From NCBI RefSeq assembly GCF_036192275.1, contig NZ_CP108089.1, positions 1-64,000 of the forward strand: a stretch of DNA of 64,000 bases. Direction: 5' to 3'. A model generated the notes under the pieces. It saw only the letters and a list, made by a program, of their open reading frames with translations. It made no database searches and had not been told where the DNA came from. The first letter of the stretch is position 1. Each line of letters starts with the position of its first letter. Position numbers and translations under genes: made by a program. Of this stretch, positions 43,177-52,399 are shown piece after piece. Source of the DNA: Streptomyces sp. NBC_00250 (GTDB lineage: Bacteria > Actinomycetota > Actinomycetes > Streptomycetales > Streptomycetaceae).

Positions 43177-43581
43177 TCAGGCCTCGGGCAGCGTGATGCC
43201 CAGCTCCCGCATCGCCGCGGACTCGGGACCGCCCTCGGAGCGCTGGGTCTTGTACCCCTTGATCCGGGGGGCCACGGTGCGGGGGTCGATGGCCTCGGAG
43301 GGTGCGCCGGACGCGTAGAGCCCCGTGGGCTGCCCGTCGCGGTCGTGGGGGAGCAGCCAGAAGACCCGGCGCACGAAGGTCCCGGAGGCGCGCGAGGAGC
43401 GGGCGTCCGGGCCGAGGATCGCGTAGCCGACCATGCGGCCGGCCCGGTGGTAGGCGGGTTTGCCCCGGCGGGTCGGGAGCCGGTCCAGGGTCTGTCGCAC
43501 GTAGTCGAGCGGAGCGATGTCCTCCAGCCACACGAGTTCTGTCTCGGAGCTGAGCTGCTCGGGTTCGATGAGCGCGCTCAT
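43177..43581 (-). CDS. DUF6009-like hypothetical protein
   Basis: The 134-residue protein matches the pattern I know as DUF6009: VWLEDIAPLDYVRQTLDRLP, YHRAGRMVGYAILGPDARSS, SGTFVRRVFWLLPHDRDGQP and GLYASGAPSEAIDPRTVAP. Such genes are common on Streptomyces replicons next to replication helicases. It overlaps the helicase stop by four bases, so the three genes (prim-pol, helicase and this) are one operon facing the iteron array. Function unknown; a role in replication control is inference. Confidence 0.7.
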   Translation of the reverse strand: MSALIEPEQLSSETELVWLEDIAPLDYVRQTLDRLPTRRGKPAYHRAGRMVGYAILGPDARSSRASGTFVRRVFWLLPHDRDGQPTGLYASGAPSEAIDPRTVAPRIKGYKTQRSEGGPESAAMRELGITLPEA

Positions 43582-45089
43582 ACCGTCTCGCCCCCTTCGG
43601 TGTTGAGTCCGATGCCCGGGTAGAACTTCCGCTGATTCGACAAGATCATCTGCTTGGGGGTGCTGATACCGATGGTTTCACGGACACGGGCGGCGAAGGA
43701 CCTGGAGGAGACAGGATTGGCTCCTTCCATCTGGCACCAGCCCGTATAGCTGTTGTACAGCTGCCTCTGCTCGGCGCGCATCGCGGGGTGCAGTGTGCAG
43801 CACTCGCCGAGGAAGCGGCCCGTGTGGTCCTCGGTCTCGGCGTAGGCGGTCGTGGCGGTACGGACCTGGTCGGGCCCCGTCAGATCGCGGGGACCGTCGA
43901 GGTAGCGGCCGGCGCCGGAGATCAGCCAGTGCAGGATGCCCGGCCCCTCCTCGGTGACCAGGACGTCCGCGAGGTTGTCGATCTGACGGTCCGTGGCGAC
44001 GACCCGCTCGAACGGGATCAGCGTCATACGCCGCCAGAAGGCGTATCCGCCGGTCCCGACCTCGGGGCGGTGGTTGCCCAGCAGCCAGAGCTTGTGGGTC
44101 GGCGTGAAGCTGAAGAAGTCCTGCCGCATCCGGCGGGCCTTGATCCGGTCGCCGCCGGTGAGCAGCTTCACCCGGGCCTCGTCGAACCGGTCCCCGGGCT
44201 TGAGTTCGGAGCACACGATGATGCGGCGGCCGTGGAGCTCCGCCAGGTCCGTGGGGTGCCCCTCGAAGGGGCGGGCCATCAGGAACCCGGGGGGAGCGGC
44301 GTCGGCGTAGTCCCCGAGGAGTTTGACCATCACGTCGAGCAGGACGCTCTTGCCGTTCTTTCCCTGCCCGTACAGGAACGGCATGATCTGGGCGCCGACG
44401 TCGCCGGTGATCGAGTAGCCGAGGAGTTCGTGCAGGAAGTCGATCAGCTTCTGACCGTCCTCGTCGTCGCCGAACGTGTCGGTGAGGAACCGGTTCCACC
44501 GCGGCGTGGACATCGCACGCGGGGAGACGCTCGTCGCCCGGGAGTGGAAGTGCTTGTCCGGATCCGGCGCGGAGAGCTGCCCGGTGGCGAGGTCCACCAC
44601 CCCGTTCGGGGTGCACAGGGCGTACGGGTCGGCGTCGAGGAGCGCGGCGTTGAGCACCATGCCGGGTGCGGCCTTCGCCTGGAGCAGCATCGCCTTCATG
44701 CCGGAGGTGGACAGGGCCCGGCGCTTGTGGCGGCGCAGGTCCGTCGTGGTGTACCGGCTGATGGGGTCGCTCTCGGCGAGGGACTCGGCCATCTCTCCGG
44801 CGGCCCACACGACGGTGTCGTCCTCGTCCAGGGCCCAGCGGTATCCCGACCAGCGGTACCAGCCGATACCGGGAACGTGCCGGAAGTCCCGTCCGTACAG
44901 GGCGACGAACAGCTTCGCGTTGCCACGGTCGCTGAGACTGTCGGGGAGCAGGCCGTGCTCGGTCGCGTGGGACGGCACGGTGGCGGGCGGCGCCTGGGAC
45001 GGTACGGCGCGCGGAGTCGAGAGCAGGATCTGTCGGGCCACTTCTGCCGGGTCGAACAGTCCGTCGTGGGGCTCGGGTACGCGGGTCAA
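43578..45089 (-). CDS. P4/D5-type superfamily 3 replication helicase
   Basis: The 503-residue protein has the D5_N-type N-terminal region (FVALYGRDFRHVPGIGWYRW; LCTPNGVVDLATGQL) and an SF3 helicase core. Walker A is LYGQGKNGKSVLLDVMVKLL, Walker B is in IIVCSELKPGDRFDEARVKL, sensor residues fall in THKLWLLGNHRPEV, and an Arg finger region is WRRMTLIPFERVV. I place the start at TTG 45089, which overlaps the prim-pol stop (TTGA) and follows GGGAGA. The much longer open frame upstream is only a shadow of prim-pol. It should unwind the plasmid origin. Confidence 0.9.
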   Translation of the reverse strand: MTRVPEPHDGLFDPAEVARQILLSTPRAVPSQAPPATVPSHATEHGLLPDSLSDRGNAKLFVALYGRDFRHVPGIGWYRWSGYRWALDEDDTVVWAAGEMAESLAESDPISRYTTTDLRRHKRRALSTSGMKAMLLQAKAAPGMVLNAALLDADPYALCTPNGVVDLATGQLSAPDPDKHFHSRATSVSPRAMSTPRWNRFLTDTFGDDEDGQKLIDFLHELLGYSITGDVGAQIMPFLYGQGKNGKSVLLDVMVKLLGDYADAAPPGFLMARPFEGHPTDLAELHGRRIIVCSELKPGDRFDEARVKLLTGGDRIKARRMRQDFFSFTPTHKLWLLGNHRPEVGTGGYAFWRRMTLIPFERVVATDRQIDNLADVLVTEEGPGILHWLISGAGRYLDGPRDLTGPDQVRTATTAYAETEDHTGRFLGECCTLHPAMRAEQRQLYNSYTGWCQMEGANPVSSRSFAARVRETIGISTPKQMILSNQRKFYPGIGLNTEGGETV

Positions 45090-46210
45090 GAGAAGTCTCC
45101 CGGCATGAGGGGACGCTGTCGGCCGGCGCTCATCCCGCTGCGGATGATCTGCAGGGCCCGCCGTTCCTGCGTGGGGCGGGCGTGGAGCGCGGCGGCCAGC
45201 AGCGCGGACTCGGCGTCGGAGTCGGTCAGATGACCGGCGCTCACCAGCCCGCCCGCGGTGTAGGCGGCTCGGTTGAGTTTGTCGCTGAAGGCAGCCCCCT
45301 CGGGGACGGAGGCGCAGGCGGACACCGCGGCCAGGACCGTGGCCAGGGTGCGTCCGACGACGGCCCGGCCACCGCCCGCGGCGATGACGGCGGCGCGGGC
45401 GCGCTGCGGGACGGGCGAGCCGGAACGCTGGGGCGGCAGCGCGGGCAGGTGACCCGTCCGGGCCAGCTCCAGGGCCAGCCAGGCGGGCAGCGGTGCGGGA
45501 TGGCGGGCGCTGCCGACCGCCGTGTAGGTGCCGGCGTCGGTGACGGTGCCGGGGGCGATGATGTAGCCGCCGTTGGCGCGTACGTCGACCTGCCAGGCCA
45601 GTGCGCGGGAGGGGCTCGATCCGGCCGAGCACTGCCAGGCCTGCCCGGGCTCCGCCGCGTACCAGATGTGCATGCCACCGGAGGGCGTGCGGACGCGCAG
45701 GGTGGTGGAGTCCTCGGCCGGATCGGGCTGGCCCCGCAGTGCGGCGAGCAGGGCGAGGCTGTGGAACCCGTGGCGCAGCCCGTTCAGCGAGACGGCCGGA
45801 GGGATGGGGATTCCGGGCAACAGCCGTTCCCGCTGCGGGGGCATGGCGTCGTGGGCGTCCACGTCGATGACGACGAGACCGGCGCTGCCGCAGGCCACAC
45901 CCACGCCGAAGCCGGGCTGCTGCCCCCACCAGGTGCGGATCCTGGCGACGTCGGTCGTGGCCGCGTGGAAGCCGTGGCACCAGCGCCCGGACGGGATGCA
46001 GGGACAGTCCTGAGGCTTGTGCGTACGGACCTGACACTCCCGGCAGTTCGCGCTGGGCGTCTTGCGACGGGGCGCGAGAGGATGCACGGGCCACCCCTGC
46101 TGGGAGCACCACAGGGCGATCTCCAGAGGAGTCCCCGGGCGGCTGCCGACGCGGTCGGTCTCGCTGCGACATGTTGAGTCGCTGGGTGATTTCCCCAGGT
46201 CAGGGAGCAT
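45086..46210 (-). CDS. Bifunctional DNA primase/polymerase (prim-pol)
   Basis: The 374-residue protein has an AEP prim-pol domain: EIALWCSQQGWPVHPLAPRR, GFGVGVACGSAGLVVIDVDA with the D-x-D metal site, RVRTPSGGMHIWYA and VDVRANGGYIIAPGTV. A Cys cluster (SANCRECQVRTHKPQDCPC) is inserted early and may bind zinc. The C-terminal ~120 residues form a helical domain typical of the plasmid proteins. ATG 46210 follows GAGAGGAAC. With the helicase it forms a phage/plasmid-type replication initiator pair. GCGACT repeats lie directly upstream and in its first codons, suggesting iteron-based autoregulation. Confidence 0.9.
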   Translation of the reverse strand: MLPDLGKSPSDSTCRSETDRVGSRPGTPLEIALWCSQQGWPVHPLAPRRKTPSANCRECQVRTHKPQDCPCIPSGRWCHGFHAATTDVARIRTWWGQQPGFGVGVACGSAGLVVIDVDAHDAMPPQRERLLPGIPIPPAVSLNGLRHGFHSLALLAALRGQPDPAEDSTTLRVRTPSGGMHIWYAAEPGQAWQCSAGSSPSRALAWQVDVRANGGYIIAPGTVTDAGTYTAVGSARHPAPLPAWLALELARTGHLPALPPQRSGSPVPQRARAAVIAAGGGRAVVGRTLATVLAAVSACASVPEGAAFSDKLNRAAYTAGGLVSAGHLTDSDAESALLAAALHARPTQERRALQIIRSGMSAGRQRPLMPGDFS

Positions 46211-46220
46211 GAGGCGTTCC

Positions 46221-46250
46221 TCTCAGCGACCGAAGCGACTCAAAGTCGGA
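46221..46250. repeat. Iterons upstream of prim-pol
   Basis: CAGCGACCGAAGCGACTCAAAGTC just upstream of the prim-pol start repeats the GCGACY core of the 42.7-43.2 kb array. One more core lies within the gene's first codons near 46180. It fits control of copy number through the initiator promoter. Confidence 0.65.
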
Positions 46251-46487
46251 ATATGCTCCGAGTAGGTTAGCGGAGGCTCGGACGAAATCCTGTGAGCCCC
46301 TGTGAACAACGGTCGCGAGGGCCGGGTGAACACGGTGGGGGAAGACCGGGTTCACCCGGCAGCCTCGTCAGTCCCGACAGCACCGGCGGGCGTTCCCGCA
46401 CGAACGGCGGCCGGAGGGCGGGACGTCAGTGGGGCCTGCGGGCGGCGGACAGGACGTCGGCGGTCGTGCGGACAGCGGCGTCGGCGG

Positions 46488-47441
46488 TCACGGGGCCGTC
46501 GCCTTTCCCAGCGGCGAGAGGTCGGGACGCTTCGGTCCCATTCCGTCGCCGGCCGACTGGCCCCGGAGTTGACGCGCCATCCAGGGAAGGAAGTGCGCAC
46601 GGAACCACCGCAGGTCCTGGAGCTGTTCGGCCGGCCACGGTCGACGCTCCGCCGCCCAGGCGGAGGCGGGCTCCTGCTGCCGTGGAAGACCGAGGACGTC
46701 GGCGGCCCGCCGGGCGACCTGCTCGTGCCCTTCGGACGACAGGTGCAGCCGGTCCTCGCTCCAGGCGCGCGGATGCTGGATCGCCCGCAGTGACCACAGG
46801 TCGACCACCGCGCAGCCGTGCCGGTCGGCGATGGCGCGGATGTGGGCCGTGTAGACGGCGATCTTCCCGCGCAGCCTGCGCAGGACCGGCGTGTCGCGGG
46901 GGTCGAAGCCCGTGAAGACCAGGACCGTACCGGCCGCGCCGGTGAGCTCGGTGATCGCGGCCTCGAAGCGGGCGGCGATGTCGTCGGGGGAGCTGCCGGG
47001 ATGCAGGATGTCGTTGCCGCCCGCGCACAGACTCACCAGGTCCGGTGCGAACTCCCGCACCCTCGGCACCTGCTCCTCGACTATCTCGTCGAGCAACCGG
47101 CCCCGGACGGCGAGGTTGGCGTAGCGGAACTCCGGGGTGGGGGAGTGCCGGGCCAGTCGGGTGGCGAGCCGGTCGGCCCAGCCGACCACCTCGCCCCCGG
47201 GAGTCTCGTCGCCGACCCCTTCGGTGAAACTGTCGCCGAGTGCCGCGTACGAGCTGATGCCGAGGGCCGCCGGGTGGGGGCCGAGGCCGGGCGGCGTGGT
47301 GGACGGGCCGATGGCGGACGGCGTGGACGGCGTGGACGGGCCGATGCCGGGCGTCGTCGTGTGCGGGCCGATGCCGGGGGCCGCCGCCTCGTACGGACCG
47401 GGGCCGTATCGGATGGACGGGGGACGGGTCACTTCCGGCAT
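46488..47441 (-). CDS. Cytosolic SGNH/GDSL hydrolase
   Basis: The 317-residue protein has block I (YAALGDSFTEGVGDETPGGE), block III (LCAGGNDILHPG) and block V (DRLHLSSEGHEQVARRAADV) of SGNH hydrolases and no signal peptide. Residues ~10-60 form a Gly/Ile/Pro/Ser/Thr repeat (GIGPSTPSTPSAIGPST). I choose ATG 47441, with GGGGAC ahead. Family members of this type are widespread in Streptomyces as esterases of unknown substrate. It sits between the plasmid replication genes and quinone oxidoreductases; no link to the cluster can be shown. Confidence 0.82.
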   Translation of the reverse strand: MPEVTRPPSIRYGPGPYEAAAPGIGPHTTTPGIGPSTPSTPSAIGPSTTPPGLGPHPAALGISSYAALGDSFTEGVGDETPGGEVVGWADRLATRLARHSPTPEFRYANLAVRGRLLDEIVEEQVPRVREFAPDLVSLCAGGNDILHPGSSPDDIAARFEAAITELTGAAGTVLVFTGFDPRDTPVLRRLRGKIAVYTAHIRAIADRHGCAVVDLWSLRAIQHPRAWSEDRLHLSSEGHEQVARRAADVLGLPRQQEPASAWAAERRPWPAEQLQDLRWFRAHFLPWMARQLRGQSAGDGMGPKRPDLSPLGKATAP

Positions 47442-47719
47442 GTCCTGTCCCCTGCCTTTCGGTTCCGTCCGGTGCGTCTTGAGCACCGGGAGCAGTCGCG
47501 GTGAGGCGGCACGGGGCAGGGGCAGTCAGGGCATGAAGGACCTGCCCCCGCGCCGTCTCGTGGCCATAGCTTGAACCGGCGCCCGGCTTCGGGCCAAAGG
47601 AGAAACGGCGAGAGTGTCAGTTTTCCGCGCGGTCGGTCTGTTTTCGCGTGGGCCGTTGCACCAGGCCGGACGCGGTGTCAGACCTGGTGCCGCGTCTGCC
47701 GGGCAGGGTTTTCGTCCGG

Positions 47720-48628
47720 TCAGGGGCGCAGGACGACCTTGCCCGTCGTACGGCGCTCCAGCAGGTCGGTGTGGGCCGTACCGGCCTCGGCGAGCGGGTA
47801 CTCGATGCCGGTCACCGGACGCAGCCTGCCCTGGAGCGTGAGCGCGATGAGCTGCTCCAACGGCTCGCGCAGGCCTCCCGGTCGGGCCAGGGTGGGCCGC
47901 AGCCAGAAGCCGACGACGGCGGCGTTGAGCCGGCTGAGCTTCGCCGGGTCGAGCGCGGCGAACGCGGTACGGGAGGCGTTGCCGTACGTCACGAGCCGGC
48001 CGAAGTCGGCGAGCGAGCCGAGTGCGTGGTCGAACAGGTCGCCGCCGGCCGCGTCCAGGATCACGTCCGCACGCAGCGCCAGCGGATACCGGGCGACCTC
48101 GTCGGCGCCCAGCTCCAGGGCGAGCTTCTCCTTCTCCGCCGTGGACGCCTGCGCCAGGACGCGGCCCGCCCCGAACTCCCGGGCCAGCTGGACCGCGAGG
48201 CTGCCCACCCCACCCGCGGCGGAGTGCACGACGACGCTCTCGCCGTTCTGGAGCCGGGCCGCGGAGCGCAGCAGGTGCCAGGCGGTGAGCCCCTGCGTCA
48301 GCAGGGCGAGGGCCCGGGGGGCGTCCAGCTCCTCGGGGACCTCGACCAGAGCGGACTCCCGGGCGACCACGCGTTCCGCGTATCCGTGGGTGACCTTGGC
48401 CAGGACCCGGCGGCCGTCCTCCGTACGGCCGACGACCTCGCCGCCGGGGATGTGGGGAAGCAGGTCGGGGGAGAGATAGGACCCGTCCACCTGCAACGTG
48501 TCGGCGAAGTTGACGCCGGCCGCCTCCACGGTGAGCAGGGTCTCGCCGGGCCCGGGGACCGGGACGGGCACGTCGATGGGCGTGAGCACTTCGGGACCGC
48601 CGAAACGGTCGAACCGTATCGCGAGCAT
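47720..48628 (-). CDS. Zinc-independent quinone oxidoreductase (MDR family)
   Basis: The 302-residue protein is a medium-chain dehydrogenase: a GroES-like start (GPGETLLTVEAAGVNFADTL; IPGGEVVGRTEDGRRVLAKV) and an NADPH Rossmann motif (GESVVVHSAAGGVGSLAVQL). It lacks the Cys/His zinc ligands. It is closest in type to NADPH:quinone reductases (QorA-like). A relative is encoded at 49055-50065 on the same strand, with a repeat-rich spacer between them. A direct role in the cluster is possible but unproven. Confidence 0.85.
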   Translation of the reverse strand: MLAIRFDRFGGPEVLTPIDVPVPVPGPGETLLTVEAAGVNFADTLQVDGSYLSPDLLPHIPGGEVVGRTEDGRRVLAKVTHGYAERVVARESALVEVPEELDAPRALALLTQGLTAWHLLRSAARLQNGESVVVHSAAGGVGSLAVQLAREFGAGRVLAQASTAEKEKLALELGADEVARYPLALRADVILDAAGGDLFDHALGSLADFGRLVTYGNASRTAFAALDPAKLSRLNAAVVGFWLRPTLARPGGLREPLEQLIALTLQGRLRPVTGIEYPLAEAGTAHTDLLERRTTGKVVLRP

Positions 48629-48687
48629 GATCAGGACGTTACCCGGCGGCCCTGAGCCGTGGGTGCCGTTCCGCCCTGCCCCTTGGG

Positions 48688-48788
48688 GAGTTGCTTCGTC
48701 CGGGCCCGGTGGGGGTTGCTTCGTCCGGGCCCCGTGGAGAGTTGCTCCGTCCGGACCCCGTGGGGCGCTTCGTCCGGATCCGTGGGGC
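48688..48788. repeat. Imperfect ~26-bp tandem repeats
   Basis: Four units of TTGCTTCGTCCGGRCCCSGTGG follow one another (near 48690, 48716, 48742 and 48768), upstream of the quinone oxidoreductase gene. The purpose is unknown; they may be slippage products. The remainder of 48629-49054 holds no gene. Confidence 0.6.
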
Positions 48789-48976
48789 GGTGGGGCGCGT
48801 GACTCCGCCTCCGTACCGCCACTGGCTCAACGGCCTCGCGGTGCCCTGGATGTTCTGTCCCGGGAGGTCGTGGACGGGTAAGCCAGGTCTCGGCTGAGGG
48901 ATCTTGAAGGGGTGTGACCCAGATACGCCAGAAACCCGCCAGAACTTGATCTTGGGCCTGCTGGGTGCCTGACGCT

Positions 48977-49040
48977 GTCGGGGATCTTGGCGATGGCGGT
49001 CGGCCATGCCCTCGACATCTCAGTCTCCAAGATCCCCGAC
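48977..49040. repeat. 14-bp inverted repeat downstream of the second quinone oxidoreductase
   Basis: GTCGGGGATCTTGG at 48977-48990 pairs perfectly with 49027-49040 across a 36-base spacer. It is just past the stop of the gene ending at 49055, so it may be a terminator or the end of a lost insertion element. Confidence 0.5.
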
Positions 49041-49054
49041 CTCGTCACCCGCGA

Positions 49055-50065
49055 TCAGCTCTGCGTCTCCTCGCGGCGTCCAATAGCGGCCGCATCGGGT
49101 ACGACGAGCAGCTTGCCGGTGGTACGCCGAGCCTCCAGATCGCTGTGGGCCTGGGCGGCCTCGGACAATGCGTATCGGCCCGTTACGGTGACCTCGAGCG
49201 CCTTGGAGCGCACCCACTCGAACACATCGGCGGCCCGTCGGAGCAGTTCGGACCGATCGGCGATGAAGTCCCCGAGGCTGGGCCGGATCAGGGTCAGCGA
49301 ACCGCCGTGGGCGAGCCGAATCGGATCGAACGGCGGCACGGCACCGCTTGCCGCGCCGAAGAGCACGAGATGGCCGCGGGTTCGCAGGCTGGCGAGGCTC
49401 GCATCGAAGGTGTGCGCGCCGACGCCGTCGAAGACAACCGGCAGTCCCTGACCGCCGTTGAGCCGCCTCACCTCGGCCGCGAGATCGTCGACTGCGGAGG
49501 AAAGGATCACCTCAGCGGCCCCGGCACGCTTCGCCAGCTCGGCCTTCGCCGTGGTCGACGTCGTGCCGATCACCCTGCCGCCGAGATGGGTGATGAGCTG
49601 GGTCAAAAGCAGCCCCATGCCGCCGGCAGCCGCATGCACGAGCACCGTGTCGCCTCCCTGAACCGGGTAGGCATCCTTGATGAGATAGTGCGCGGTCATG
49701 CCTTGCAGGAGCACGGCGGCGGCGGTCTCGAAGCCGATGTCGTCGGGCAGCGGCACCAGCCGGGAGGAGTCCACGACGGCCCGCTCGGCATACGTGCCGG
49801 GAATCTCCACCCAGCCGACCCGGTCCCCGACCGCGACGTCGGCGACGCCGGGTCCGACTTCGACGACCGTGCCGGCGCCCTCAGAGCCCGGGGTGAAGGG
49901 CAGCGGGTGGCTGTACCGGCCTTCGCGGTAGTAGACGTCGAGGAAGTTGACCCCGGATGCGGCGACCTCCACGACCGCCTCGCCCGGACCCGGCCGCGGC
50001 TGGTCCACCTCGGCCTCCTGCAGCACCTCGGGACCGCCCACTTCGTACACCTGAATCGCTCGCAT
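49055..50065 (-). CDS. NADPH:quinone oxidoreductase (MDR family)
   Basis: The 336-residue protein has the complete QOR layout: MRAIQVYEVGGPEVLQEAEV, SGVNFLDVYYREGRY, PFTPGSEGAGTVVEVGPGVA, the Rossmann loop GDTVLVHAAAGGMGLLLTQL, and the late ARRTTGKLLVVP end. No zinc ligands. It reduces quinones or conjugated enones with NADPH. A fragment of an unrelated transposase lies directly upstream, showing rearrangement at its promoter side. Confidence 0.88.
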   Translation of the reverse strand: MRAIQVYEVGGPEVLQEAEVDQPRPGPGEAVVEVAASGVNFLDVYYREGRYSHPLPFTPGSEGAGTVVEVGPGVADVAVGDRVGWVEIPGTYAERAVVDSSRLVPLPDDIGFETAAAVLLQGMTAHYLIKDAYPVQGGDTVLVHAAAGGMGLLLTQLITHLGGRVIGTTSTTAKAELAKRAGAAEVILSSAVDDLAAEVRRLNGGQGLPVVFDGVGAHTFDASLASLRTRGHLVLFGAASGAVPPFDPIRLAHGGSLTLIRPSLGDFIADRSELLRRAADVFEWVRSKALEVTVTGRYALSEAAQAHSDLEARRTTGKLLVVPDAAAIGRREETQS

Positions 50066-50109
50066 GACCCTCCAATAACGGCTAGTCCCCCACTAACCCC
50101 GTTGACGGC

Positions 50110-50394
50110 GATCCGATTCCCGGCAAGGAACGCTGGCTACGGCTACCTGCACACCGCCGTCGACGACCACTCCCGCCTCGCCTACAGCGAGATCCACGCG
50201 GACGAGAAGAAGGAGACCGCCACCGCCTTCTGGCAACGGGCCCACGCCTTCTTCACCGGCGCTGGGATCACCGTCGAACGGGTTCTGACCGACAACGGCT
50301 CCTGCTACCGCTCACGCGACTGGCGCGACAGCCTGGCGGCGGCCGGGATCACCCACAAACGAACCCGGCCCTACCGGCCCCAGACCACACGCAA
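50110..50394 (+). pseudogene. Integrase-core fragment of an IS3/IS481-type transposase
   Basis: The frame reads GYGYLHTAVDDHSRLAYSEI, then TAFWQRAHAFFTGAGITVE, VLTDNGSCYRSRDW and THKRTRPYRPQT. These are the retroviral-integrase-type DDE core (D in AVDDHSR, D in LTDNG) before the catalytic Glu region is lost. Start and end of the gene are missing. An insertion-element remnant at the border between the quinone oxidoreductase and the MFS pair. Confidence 0.8.
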
Positions 50395-50425
50395 GCCGCG
50401 TCCCCAACCTGACGAGGCAATACAC

Positions 50426-51712
50426 CTAGACAGCACGTTCCGGAACGCGGTCCCTGGATTCCGGGTGATCTTGATCATCGGCCGTGGCGGCGGCACGCAG
50501 CGCCGCCTCGACCCGACGGTTGCTGGTCATGGTGGCGGTGACGGCGGTCATGGTGAGGAGGAGGCCGGCGGCGGTGTAGAGCGGGGTGCGGACGTCGTAC
50601 GTGGTGGCCAGCCAGCCGCCCAGGAAGGCGCCGAACGGGGCGGCGCACATGGCGAGCATGCGGGAGGTGGAGGCGACCCGGCCCATCAGGTGGGCGGGGA
50701 CGATCGACTGCCGGAGGGAGGGGGCGAGCACCATCGTGGCGCCCATGCCCGCTCCGCAGACGGCGAGTGCGAGGCCGGCGACGTACGGGTTCGGGGCGGC
50801 GGCAAGGCCCAGGATGGCGAGTCCCTCGACTGCTGCCGTGCAGGTCAGCGCGGTGCCGGTGCCGAGTCGCCGACCGAGGAAGGAGGCGATGCCCGCGCCG
50901 AGCAGACCGCCGGTGGCCTCCGCCGTGAGGAGCAGGCCGAAGCCGAAGGTGCCGATGCCCAGACGATCGCGAGCGAAGAGGGCGAGCACGGTCTCCACGG
51001 CGAGGAAGGCGACGTTCCCGACCGCCGGACGCAGCGCGAGCCCGAGCAGCAACCGATCCCGGAACACGTACGAGGCGCCGGCGCGTGCCTGCCGCAGCAG
51101 TGACTCACGGGCCTGCGGTACGGGCCGGGGTGCGGCGGGCAGCGAGCGTACGAGCAGTGCGGAGACCGCGAACGAGACAGCGTCGGCGAGCAGCGGAACC
51201 GCCCGCCCGAGCGCGAGCAGGGCACTGCCCGCGGGCGGCCCGGCGAAGCCCGACGCGGCGGTCTGGGTGCCGCGCAGGCGGGAGTTGGCGCGCTCCAGGA
51301 GCGCGGGGTCGCGGCCGAGCAGATCCGGCAGATAGGCCGTGGCGGCCGTGTCGAAGAAGAGTCCGCCGAGGCCGAGGAGGAAGGCGACGGCCGCGAGCAG
51401 GGGAATGCTCAGCGCGTCGAGCGCGGCGGCTGCCGCCGGTATCGCGAGCAGCACCGCACGCACCGCGTCCGTGACCCACATCGTGCGCCGGCGGTCCCAG
51501 CGGTCCACCAGGGCACCGCCGAGCACCCCGAAGAGCAGCCACGGCAGTGTTCCGGCGGCCGCGACGACGGCGAGCGCCATCGGGTCCCGCGTCAACGTCA
51601 GCGCGAGCAGCGGCAGTGCGGCGTGCGACACCCCGTCACCGAGCGAGGATATTGTCTGCGCGGTCCACAGCCGTCCGAACCCGGTCGGCAGCTTCCGAAG
51701 GTCTGAATTCAC
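50426..51712 (-). CDS. MFS transporter (MFS_3/enterobactin-exporter type)
   Basis: The 428-residue membrane protein has about 12 helices and the MFS_3 opening (GFGRLWTAQTISSLGDGVSH), followed by GALVDRWDRRRTMWVTDAVR after helix 2 and a long central loop. It starts four bases inside the end of the upstream HTH gene, so the pair is an operon. Such pairs (winged-helix regulator plus exporter) are common drug-resistance modules; the substrate is unknown. Confidence 0.87.
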   Translation of the reverse strand: MNSDLRKLPTGFGRLWTAQTISSLGDGVSHAALPLLALTLTRDPMALAVVAAAGTLPWLLFGVLGGALVDRWDRRRTMWVTDAVRAVLLAIPAAAAALDALSIPLLAAVAFLLGLGGLFFDTAATAYLPDLLGRDPALLERANSRLRGTQTAASGFAGPPAGSALLALGRAVPLLADAVSFAVSALLVRSLPAAPRPVPQARESLLRQARAGASYVFRDRLLLGLALRPAVGNVAFLAVETVLALFARDRLGIGTFGFGLLLTAEATGGLLGAGIASFLGRRLGTGTALTCTAAVEGLAILGLAAAPNPYVAGLALAVCGAGMGATMVLAPSLRQSIVPAHLMGRVASTSRMLAMCAAPFGAFLGGWLATTYDVRTPLYTAAGLLLTMTAVTATMTSNRRVEAALRAAATADDQDHPESRDRVPERAV

Positions 51713-52248
51713 TTGGTCTCCCCTTCGGTCTGCGCGCGCGATGCCGGGTGGAACAGGGCGAAGACGAGTGACGCGTCCGGCAGCGACGGATCGGACAGCT
51801 CCCGGTACTCCTTCGCCAGTGCCTGCAGCCGCGCCCCCAGCTCCGCGAACTGCTCGTCGGTGAGTCGCAGATGCATCATCCCCACGTGCCGCTCGCCGTC
51901 CGCCGGCGCTGCCTCCAGGTCCGCCACCGCATGCCGCATCAGCATGTCCGGGCCTCCCTCGCCCGGATCCGGCAGCACGATCGACCGCGCGGCCATCGCG
52001 TAGTACCGCTCGGTGACCCCCCGGACCTTCCGGGTGCGGACCACCTTCACCAGGCCGGCCCGTTCGAGCAGCCGTACGTGGTAGCTGGAGCTCCCCTTCG
52101 CGAGGCCCACTCGCTCGGCGATCTGCGTGATCGTCGCGGGCTCGAAGCGGAGCACGGCCATGATCCGGTGGCGCGTGAGGTTGGAGACGGCGCGTAGCTG
52201 CTCGTCAGTGGTGACGTGGAGCGCCTCGGGAACTTCGTCGGTAGGCAT
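51709..52248 (-). CDS. ArsR-like winged-helix regulator
   Basis: The 179-residue protein has an ArsR/HTH_20-type winged helix (LRAVSNLTRHRIMAVLRFEP; TITQIAERVGLAKGSSSYHV; LLERAGLVKVVRTRKVRGVT) and a helical C-terminal part typical of regulators linked to MFS_3 exporters. It overlaps the MFS start (ATGA) and most likely represses that operon until ligand binds. It has no metal-binding Cys cluster, so a drug-like ligand is more likely than a metal. Confidence 0.85.
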   Translation of the reverse strand: MPTDEVPEALHVTTDEQLRAVSNLTRHRIMAVLRFEPATITQIAERVGLAKGSSSYHVRLLERAGLVKVVRTRKVRGVTERYYAMAARSIVLPDPGEGGPDMLMRHAVADLEAAPADGERHVGMMHLRLTDEQFAELGARLQALAKEYRELSDPSLPDASLVFALFHPASRAQTEGETK

Positions 52249-52399
52249 GAGCTAATGGTCAACGTTTCTTGACCATTGGGCAAGGGGTTTTCGCTCCGAC
52301 TTCCGGAATCAGCCATTCAGCAAGTGAGGGCGCTCCACGCGGGATTCAAGAGCCACTCGCCACTCTGGTCCCCGACAGGACAAGGGACGAGGGGCGGAG

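Noticed and set aside
45090..46172. N-terminal extension of the helicase frame
   Set aside because: This part overlaps prim-pol in another frame and is Arg/Pro-rich without domain; the helicase start fits TTG 45089.
48965..51103. 712-codon plus-strand frame
   Set aside because: Antisense of the quinone oxidoreductase and MFS genes; only its middle 50110-50394 is real sequence, an integrase fragment.
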